Below, one piece after another: positions 1 through 4,874 of a stretch of DNA of 9,418 nucleotides. Position numbers and translations under genes: made by a program. Each line of letters opens with the position of its first letter. The first letter of the stretch is position 1. Location of the stretch: NCBI GenBank assembly GCA_031270385.1, contig JAISXS010000055.1, positions 1 to 9,418 of the forward strand, written 5' to 3'. The DNA is from Puniceicoccales bacterium (lineage in GTDB: Bacteria > Verrucomicrobiota > Verrucomicrobiia > Opitutales > JAIRKQ01). Below the pieces are notes generated by a model that ran no database searches, had not been told where the DNA came from, and saw only the letters and a program-made list of their open reading frames with translations.

Positions 1-1
1 C

Positions 2-103
2 GAAAAATTTTGGGCTAAACTCAAACGAAAACTCAGGGATATCTTGCCTCTTTTCTCTTCCCTCGGCGATGCACTTTACCATGCTTTTTTGTGCCTTTCT
101 TAA
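2..103 (+). CDS. possible 3' end of a gene entering from the left (partial, uncertain)
   Basis: An open frame enters from the left edge and ends at TAA (101-103), giving 33 residues from EKFWAKLKRKLRD to AFLCLS. The mix of basic, aromatic and aliphatic residues looks protein-like, but the stretch is too short to recognise. The last few codons fall in a repeat arm (91-117), as happens to the gene at the right end of the window. Two competing readings exist: another plus-strand frame stays open from 3 to about 158, and on the minus strand an ATG at 82 preceded by AAAGG opens a frame (MVKCIAEGREKRQ...) running off the edge. Only sequence to the left can decide. Confidence 0.2.
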   Translation, partial: EKFWAKLKRKLRDILPLFSSLGDALYHAFLCLS

Positions 104-150
104 CCGGAACTGCTATATACAGTCGCCACTCCCGACAAAGGCGTCTTATT
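91..150. repeat. two partial arms of the ~104-bp palindromic repeat family
   Basis: Bases 118-144 form a 27-bp arm (TACAGTCGCC...AAGGCGT) resembling the arms of the complete copies near 9000 (TATAGCTGTCAC...GGGGCAT), followed by CTTATT as in those copies. The rest of that copy is missing, because the next complete copy starts at 154. Bases 91-117 (GTGCCTTTC...GCTATA) look like the outer right arm of a still earlier, decayed copy whose other half I cannot identify with confidence. These are probably fossils of copies interrupted by later insertions or deletions. Confidence 0.5.
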
Positions 151-153
151 ATA

Positions 154-259
154 TATAGTCATCTTATTTGAGAAAAGCATTCTAATCTAACGATATTTAG
201 CAGAAGGATCCCTGTTTTTGGAATAGTGGGTGTGCTTTTCTCGGGGAAAAATAACTATA
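154..259 (+). repeat. palindromic repeat copy R1 (Correia-like, ~106 bp)
   Basis: The terminal inverted repeats are imperfect: the left arm 154-180 (TATAGTCATC...AAAAGCAT) and the right arm ending at 259 (reverse complement TATAGTTATT...GAGAAAAGCA) match over about 27 bp with one bulge. Just inside the left arm is the asymmetric core AACGATATTTAGCAG, which defines the orientation shared with R2 and opposite to R3-R5. The final TATA (256-259) is also the first TATA of R2. No coding potential is apparent. The element is probably mobilised in trans; this is an inference from its architecture. Confidence 0.75.
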
Positions 260-358
260 ATCCTCTCACTCGAAAAAAGCATTCTATCCAATGATATTTG
301 GTGGGGAATCCCCATTCCTATAAAAAACAATATGCTTTCTCCAGGTAAGATGACTATA
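256..358 (+). repeat. palindromic repeat copy R2 (Correia-like, ~103 bp)
   Basis: Left arm 256-282 (TATAATCC...AAAAAAGCAT) and right arm 332-358 (ATGCTTTCTC...GACTATA) are 27-bp imperfect inverted repeats, about 20 of 27 positions matching. The core AATGATATTTGGTGGGG (about 289-305) matches that of R1. R2 lies 20 bp beyond the stop codon of the minus-strand Gln/Pro-rich gene, so its hairpin may form the 3' end of that transcript, although no U-run gives it classical terminator form. Confidence 0.8.
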
Positions 359-378
359 CTTCTGTCGCAATGGCGGAA

Positions 379-1554
379 CTATTGGCCAATATTTCGTCGC
401 TGCGGATCCGGCTGCTGATGTTGCCCTAGCCCTGGTGCCCCCCCTTGTAAAAACTGCTGCTGCGTAGGCGAATAATTCTGTGGATTCGGCTGCTGCTGCG
501 TATAAGGAGGCTGTGCATTCGGATCCGTCTGTTGTTGTTGCAAGTATTGCTGCTGCGTAGGCGAATAATACTGTGAATTCGGCTGTTGCGTATAAGGCTG
601 TGCACTCGGATCCGTCTGTTGTTGCAAGTATTGCTGCTGCAAAAGCCACTGCTGTCGCCAGTATTGCTGCTGCAGAGGCGAATAACCCTGTGGATTCTGA
701 TACTGCACTTGTCCTGACGGTGCCCCTCCTCGTGGTAACTGCTGCTGCGCGTTCAGCTGTTGCGTATAAGGCTGTGCACTCGGATGCTGATGTTGCCCTG
801 GCCATGGTGCCCATCCTTGTGGCGACCGCTGCTGCGTATAATGAGGCTGTGCACCCGGATTCAGCCGCTGATGTTGCCCTGGCCCCGGTGCCCCTGCCCC
901 TCCTTGTAGCAACTGCTGATGCGGAAGCGAATAATTCTGTGGATTCGGCTGCGGCGTATAAGGCTGTGCACTCGGGTTCGGCTGCTGCGCGTTCGGTTGT
1001 TGTTTTTGCAGTTGACCCAAATACAACGGATTCCACTGGCCAAAATTTGGATAATTCAGATTCGGCAACTCTTGTTCCTCTTCCTCTTTTCTCGGCCAAA
1101 AGCGATCAAACTCCCGGTACAAGTAGTCCTCGTCATAATCTTCTCCAAACAAACCATCCAAACCGCTTTTCGGCGGCTTATGCTTCCCATCTTTCTGACT
1201 AGGTTTTGAACTCTCATGCTCAATCTTCTCATCCAACACGGCTGTGCCAGCCGACCGGGGCTGCTCATTCTTCCGAGTAGGCCCGAAATTTCCATTCTCA
1301 TCGTTGTCCGACGGAGACGAAGCACCGGTATTGCTCGGCGTCACACCGCTCGATGATGGCGGCAGCTGTTGGTTTTCACCACGGAATTGCGGTGCACCAC
1401 GCTCACCACCACGATTTTCCAACACATCACCGTCAGTATGCGACCGTAACCCATTTCCAATTCCCCCGCTTGAAAAATTTCGTATTTTCGAGCTCTCGTT
1501 TTTTGCTACTTCCGAAAAACCTGAGCTATCGGACACTTTAAAATCCATACTCAT
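379..1554 (-). CDS. Gln/Pro-rich low-complexity protein of unknown function
   Basis: 391 aa, not recognised as a known family. Residues 1-105 are polar and Ser/Gly/Asn-rich with no signal peptide or membrane segment. Residues 106-165 are charged, with a Lys/Pro part (KPSQKDGKHKPPK), an acidic aromatic patch (FGEDYDEDYLYREFDRFWP) and EEEE. Residues 183-391 are degenerate tandem modules built on AQPYTQQ-PN-QNYSPTQQQ-LQ, with AQP[YHP]YT-like cores near 196, 235, 260, 318 and 347, interrupted by GGAPGxGQHQ. It is almost certainly disordered. The start ATG at 1554 has AAGGAG 10 nt upstream; a second ATG at 1548 is less well placed. The opposite strand is also open across the repeats because CAG/CAA codons read as CTG/TTG, but the ribosome site, the length and the start favour the minus strand. 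A secreted effector or a condensate-forming scaffold are possible roles, both guesses. It stands as a single gene with its own leader. Confidence 0.72.
   Translation of the reverse strand: MSMDFKVSDSSGFSEVAKNESSKIRNFSSGGIGNGLRSHTDGDVLENRGGERGAPQFRGENQQLPPSSSGVTPSNTGASSPSDNDENGNFGPTRKNEQPRSAGTAVLDEKIEHESSKPSQKDGKHKPPKSGLDGLFGEDYDEDYLYREFDRFWPRKEEEEQELPNLNYPNFGQWNPLYLGQLQKQQPNAQQPNPSAQPYTPQPNPQNYSLPHQQLLQGGAGAPGPGQHQRLNPGAQPHYTQQRSPQGWAPWPGQHQHPSAQPYTQQLNAQQQLPRGGAPSGQVQYQNPQGYSPLQQQYWRQQWLLQQQYLQQQTDPSAQPYTQQPNSQYYSPTQQQYLQQQQTDPNAQPPYTQQQPNPQNYSPTQQQFLQGGAPGLGQHQQPDPQRRNIGQ
455..631. repeat. tandem coding repeat, units of 93 and 84 bp
   Basis: Two adjacent near-identical units (455-547 and 548-631) start with TGCTGCTGCGTAGGCGAATAA and run through the same GGATCCGTCTGTTGTTG segment. 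Both lengths are multiples of three and encode about 31 and 28 residues of the Gln/Pro-rich protein. More diverged copies continue to about 1020. Runs of CTG/TTG (CAG/CAA on the coding strand) within units make slippage and unequal exchange likely, so copy number may vary between strains. Confidence 0.75.
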
Positions 1555-1584
1555 GGTATTCCCTCTCCTTCCTCATTCCACAGG

Positions 1585-1701
1585 ATGTGTGGCATGAAAA
1601 GAATAATATAAATGATGTCGACGGCATATTTTGTATTTATTTTTAATTTTTCCATTTTAGAAGTCATTAATTATAAAGACAAAAGAATAAATGCCACACA
1701 T
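1585..1701. promoter_or_regulatory. widely spaced perfect 11-bp inverted repeat in an AT-rich leader
   Basis: ATGTGTGGCAT at 1585-1595 is perfectly inverted as ATGCCACACAT at 1691-1701, centre to centre 106 bp, about ten helical turns. Between them the DNA is very AT-rich, and AAAAGAATAA occurs beside each half as a direct repeat. The pair lies upstream of the Gln/Pro-rich gene, whose coding start is at 1554. A looping operator or a long-range RNA stem are possible. No known regulator is recognised. The rest of the 1555-1851 gene-free stretch shows no other feature I can support. Confidence 0.4.
1670..1698 (-). promoter_or_regulatory. candidate promoter for the Gln/Pro-rich gene
   Basis: On the minus strand a perfect -10 hexamer TATAAT (1675-1670) sits 17 bp from TGTGGC (1698-1693). 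The latter is a poor -35 but lies inside the 11-bp inverted-repeat half-site 1691-1701. If used, it would give a leader of about 105 nt and a half-site overlapping the polymerase footprint, as expected for an activator or repressor site. The AT-rich composition makes chance -10 matches likely; TATATT near 1610 is another. Confidence 0.3.
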
Positions 1702-1851
1702 AAAGCCGAGGCATACACATATTTTCCAATAGGAGAGACAAAAATTTTTCAATTGGGTTGAAGTCCGAAAAATGAGAAAAAAAGTGACAACATAGTACGC
1801 TTATCAAGAACTGATGTTTTTCGCCACAAAAAAAACGAACCAAAAAAATGC

Positions 1852-2796
1852 TCAATCCAAAATCTTTAGTGCTAATTCGGAGTGTTCACTGATTACCATT
1901 GCGCTGCGGACTAGGGCTTCGCGCTCGCTTTGGTCAATGATCGGCGGGAGAATTTTCGCTGCTCCCCCGGTACCAACGACCGTTGGGGTTGATAGAAAAA
2001 CGTCGCCAGCATCTTCAAAATCCTCATGGAGCGTGGAGACGTTGAGAACGGTGTCGGAATTTTCCCTTATCGCCTTGCAAATCCTGAACACTGCACCGGC
2101 TATTCCGTAATACGTCGCGGATTTGCCGTCAACTATCTCATTTGCCACCGACTTTGTCTTCTCACCAATCGCCGATTTAACGGCTGAAGAAAACTCTACT
2201 CCCTTTCCCTTTGCAAAATCTCCGACTGGAATTCCACAAATTTTTACACCAGACCATATTGGGACCTGACTATCACCGTGTTCACCGAACACATCAGCAC
2301 GCACGCTTTCAACCGAAACGGAAAAATGTTCCGCGATAATTGTTGTGAATCGTGCACTATCCAAAATCGTTCCACTGCTGATCACGCGCCCTCGAGGAAA
2401 TTTTGATACCTCCATGGCGATTTTACCAAGTACATCCACTGGATTTGTCACAATAACCATTATCGTATCCGGGGCATAACAACTGATTTTATCGGCCATT
2501 TCCGCACACATGTGAATATTATCACCCAATAGATCCAACCGATTTTTTATCGGAACTTTTCTCCTACATCCGCATGCCATTACGACCACATTTGCGTCTG
2601 CCAGGTCACCGTAATCTCCGCACTTTACAACGCAACTACTCATCATCGGCATTGCATGGGCAATATCCAAGGCTTCGACATAGGAACGGCCCAGTGAACG
2701 ATTTACCAACACTACCTCATCGGCAATGCCAGAGGTTGCCAATAAAAATGCAGTCGTTGCACCAACATTTCCGACACCTACAATTCCAACTTTCAT
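1852..2796 (-). CDS. ldh: L-lactate/malate dehydrogenase family protein, probably L-lactate dehydrogenase
   Basis: 314 aa, the usual length of a bacterial NAD-dependent LDH/MDH, which interconverts pyruvate and lactate (or oxaloacetate and malate) in the cytoplasm. Seen: Rossmann glycine motif GVGNVG (7-12), VTNPVDV with Asn118, LDSARF with Asp146 and Arg149, GEHGDSQVP with proton-relay His173, Arg86 of the mobile loop, and ATYYGIA with Thr228 at the position where LDHs have Thr. The last two motifs favour LDH. Against this, the specificity loop (CGCRRKVPIKNRLD) has one extra residue and Arg where LDH has Gln, as in MDH. Asn32 replaces the Asp that normally binds the NAD ribose. The start ATG at 2796 is chosen by family alignment, with GGTG 6 nt upstream. 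TTG 2808 and GTG 2805, 8 and 11 nt from an AAGGA inside lolD, would add four or three residues. It is the last gene of the lol operon and probably translationally coupled. Confidence 0.82.
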   Translation of the reverse strand: MKVGIVGVGNVGATTAFLLATSGIADEVVLVNRSLGRSYVEALDIAHAMPMMSSCVVKCGDYGDLADANVVVMACGCRRKVPIKNRLDLLGDNIHMCAEMADKISCYAPDTIMVIVTNPVDVLGKIAMEVSKFPRGRVISSGTILDSARFTTIIAEHFSVSVESVRADVFGEHGDSQVPIWSGVKICGIPVGDFAKGKGVEFSSAVKSAIGEKTKSVANEIVDGKSATYYGIAGAVFRICKAIRENSDTVLNVSTLHEDFEDAGDVFLSTPTVVGTGGAAKILPPIIDQSEREALVRSAMVISEHSELALKILD

Positions 2797-2808
2797 AAAA
2801 TTCACCAA

Positions 2809-3480
2809 TTATTCCATCCTTCTAAGACGCATATTGGTAAGTACATAGGAAGTTTGCATTTTTTCTGCAAACCGTTTGTTATGCGTTATCAACAGCAGCG
2901 CACTGCCACACGAATTGCAAAGTCCGACGATCGCATCCATTACAAGATTTGCTGATTTTTCGTCTAAATTCCCAGTTGGTTCATCGGCAACGATAACACG
3001 CGGACGATTCACCATCGCACGGATAGCAGCGACTTTCTGTCTTTCTCCCCCAGAAAGCGTGGAAACTGCACGATTTTCAAATTTTGTAAGTTGCGTCTGG
3101 CGCAGTAATTGCCTGACAAAATCGACGTCGGCTTCCCCAGCCTCTCCGGCTATCCTCTTCGGCAGCATGAGATTTTCCACGACATTTAACTCCGGAATGA
3201 GGTTGCATTGCTGAAAAATGTACCCGAAAATCTTGGACCGCAACCGCGCCACACGGGACATCTTCGTGTAAGTAACTTCGCAACTTTCCCAGATCACACG
3301 TCCACTAGTCGGTGGCTCTAACAACCCAAGAACATTTATCAGCGTTGTTTTGCCGGATCCGGAATCTCCGCAAATGCTAACCGTATCCCGCTCAGCGATC
3401 GCGAAATTCACGTCGCAAAATACCACTGTATTCCCGAATGATTTGTGCACATCCCTTAATTCGGCGACAAAATTACTCAC
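2809..3480 (-). CDS. lolD: LolD-type ABC transporter ATPase (lipoprotein release)
   Basis: 223 aa, typical for LolD/MacB-type ATPases. Seen: Walker A GDSGSGKTT (38-46), Q-loop Gln90, signature LSGGE (142-146), Walker B with DEP (VIVADEP, 162-168), NLD D-loop (171-173) and switch His200, so it should be catalytically competent. The family drives release of outer-membrane lipoproteins from the inner membrane to LolA, together with LolC/LolE permeases. The start is GTG at 3480 inside GTGAGTAA, overlapping the permease stop by 8 nt, a strong sign of coupled translation with its membrane partner. Other FtsX-permease systems (MacB or FtsE-like) have similar ATPases; the neighbouring full-length LolC/E-type permease supports the Lol call. 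Confidence 0.88.
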   Translation of the reverse strand: MSNFVAELRDVHKSFGNTVVFCDVNFAIAERDTVSICGDSGSGKTTLINVLGLLEPPTSGRVIWESCEVTYTKMSRVARLRSKIFGYIFQQCNLIPELNVVENLMLPKRIAGEAGEADVDFVRQLLRQTQLTKFENRAVSTLSGGERQKVAAIRAMVNRPRVIVADEPTGNLDEKSANLVMDAIVGLCNSCGSALLLITHNKRFAEKMQTSYVLTNMRLRRME

Positions 3481-4717
3481 TGCGCAACGCCTCCGCCGCG
3501 TTAATTCTTGCCACTTTTATGGCTGGTACAACCGCAGCCAGACAGCACAGCGTTATGGCGAACGCCATAGTTGAAAAGATATCTCCAACCCCATACCTCG
3601 CCGGCATATTTGCGAAGGAATAAAATCTCAGCATGAAATCTTCCACACCGCATAATTTTGCAAACGAATAGACGATAACATTTCTGAAACATAGCACAGT
3701 CGTCGCGAATATGATGCCGATTGTACTGCCAATGATTCCTATTATCGCGCCCTGAAGAAAAAAACACATCGAACAGCCTATAACGGTCCCGCCAATGGCG
3801 CTAATCAACCCGATCTCCCGTGTTTTTCTGATAACGGATATCAGCATCGATCCAGCTATGGAGAACGCGGAAATCAACAAAATAAACACAAGTACAAAAA
3901 ACATCATCGTCTTTTCCATGCGCAACGCGAAAAGAAAATCTCTGTTCATCTCCTGCCAACTCGCCGCGACTAGCGGATACCTCAAACTTTGATTAAGAGC
4001 AAATGCGACTTTTTCCGTAGGAACACCTGGTTTTACTTTCAACGCAATGCCGTGGATACCGTCGCCAATGTTGTAAAAATCCTGCAACGTGTCGATGGCG
4101 ATGAAAACGGTATTTCTGCCTGTGTTATGGTGTCCTGTCTCAAAAATCATAGTTACTTCCAATGTCTTCGGCAAAATCACATCCCCATCGATGGAATTTT
4201 CAACCATCAGTGGGGAGTAAATTTCAACTCGACTGCCGACCGCTGCTCCGATCTTCACGGCGAGATCGCTACTAAGGGCAATTCCTCCGCAGTCTAGACC
4301 TTCCAAGCTACCATGTTTTACAAATTTCAATAAGTCTACGACTTTTGGTTCATTTTCCACATCAATTCCCTTGACCATCGGAAACGCCGTACGGCCACCA
4401 CACTTAAGCATTGTGATGCCATATGCATACTTGGCTACAGCGGCGACATCCGGAAAATTCATCAAAAAACTAACCAAATTGTCCGTTCCATGTATTAACC
4501 CCTGGCATTCCACGTCTTGGGATTCTACCCTAACATCTCCCTGGGTTTCGACGATTGCGCGTCGAATGTTATGTTGAAACCCATCCATAACGCTTTGAAC
4601 AACAAAGAGAACTGTTACGCCGAGGGCAACACCGAAAATCGACATTGCGGAAAAGAACGACAGCTTGCGGCCGGTTGGAAATAATTGCTTCCAGGCAAAA
4701 TAGGCATACCACTTCAT
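3473..4717 (-). CDS. lolC: LolC/LolE-type lipoprotein-releasing permease
   Basis: 414 aa, the usual size of LolC/LolE. Topology seen: TM1 about 22-42, a large periplasmic domain about 43-270, then three hydrophobic segments about 271-293, 310-345 and 380-402 forming the FtsX domain. Family marks are the N-terminal amphipathic start (YAYFAWKQLFP), KTREIGLISAIG after TM2 (coupling region) and the C-terminal PAIKVARINAAEALR. It is the inner-membrane subunit that extracts lipoproteins. Only one permease is present here, directly followed by lolD, so it may act as a homodimer or pair with a subunit encoded elsewhere; the LolC versus LolE choice is arbitrary. A weak GAGG lies 18 nt before ATG 4717, so initiation signals are poor. 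Confidence 0.87.
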   Translation of the reverse strand: MKWYAYFAWKQLFPTGRKLSFFSAMSIFGVALGVTVLFVVQSVMDGFQHNIRRAIVETQGDVRVESQDVECQGLIHGTDNLVSFLMNFPDVAAVAKYAYGITMLKCGGRTAFPMVKGIDVENEPKVVDLLKFVKHGSLEGLDCGGIALSSDLAVKIGAAVGSRVEIYSPLMVENSIDGDVILPKTLEVTMIFETGHHNTGRNTVFIAIDTLQDFYNIGDGIHGIALKVKPGVPTEKVAFALNQSLRYPLVAASWQEMNRDFLFALRMEKTMMFFVLVFILLISAFSIAGSMLISVIRKTREIGLISAIGGTVIGCSMCFFLQGAIIGIIGSTIGIIFATTVLCFRNVIVYSFAKLCGVEDFMLRFYSFANMPARYGVGDIFSTMAFAITLCCLAAVVPAIKVARINAAEALRSE

Positions 4718-4825
4718 TTAATCAACTTTCGGCACCCTCTATTGTTTTTTATGGCGGCGGCAACAAAAAGTATGCAGTTGATCGATAAACGTAGGGATGA
4801 TGTGCAAATTTTACATTTTTGTGAT

Positions 4826-4852
4826 TTGACAACAAAACCTATGTCCTATAAA
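4826..4852 (+). promoter_or_regulatory. sigma70-type promoter for ppdK
   Basis: A consensus -35 TTGACA (4826-4831) is separated by 15 bp from TATAAA (4847-4852). The spacing is slightly short but both boxes are strong, and transcription would start near 4859, leaving a very short leader. AGGGGAGG (4863-4870) then gives a strong ribosome site 4 nt before ATG 4875. It lies in the 157-bp divergent region between the lol operon and ppdK. I found no convincing promoter for the leftward operon there. Confidence 0.6.
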
Positions 4853-4874
4853 TGACCGATCCAGGGGAGGTTGT

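Noticed and set aside
230..418. Plus-strand open frame of 62 codons
   Set aside because: It is made mostly of the two palindromic repeats R1 and R2 and has no ribosome site; it is an accident of the repeat sequence.
573..1202. Long plus-strand open frame rich in Ala/Val across the Gln/Pro-rich gene
   Set aside because: Its openness follows from the CAG/CAA repeats read backwards. It has no good ribosome site and starts inside the repeats, while the minus-strand gene has AAGGAG, a sensible start and a larger extent.
1740..1851. Possible terminator after the dehydrogenase on the minus strand
   Set aside because: Several T-runs occur, but I found no GC-containing stem in front of them; the TTTTTC/GAAAAA pairing is weak.
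4741..4800. Promoter for the leftward lol operon
   Set aside because: Only weak matches such as TTGTTG followed by AATAGA were seen on the minus strand, not enough to place a promoter.
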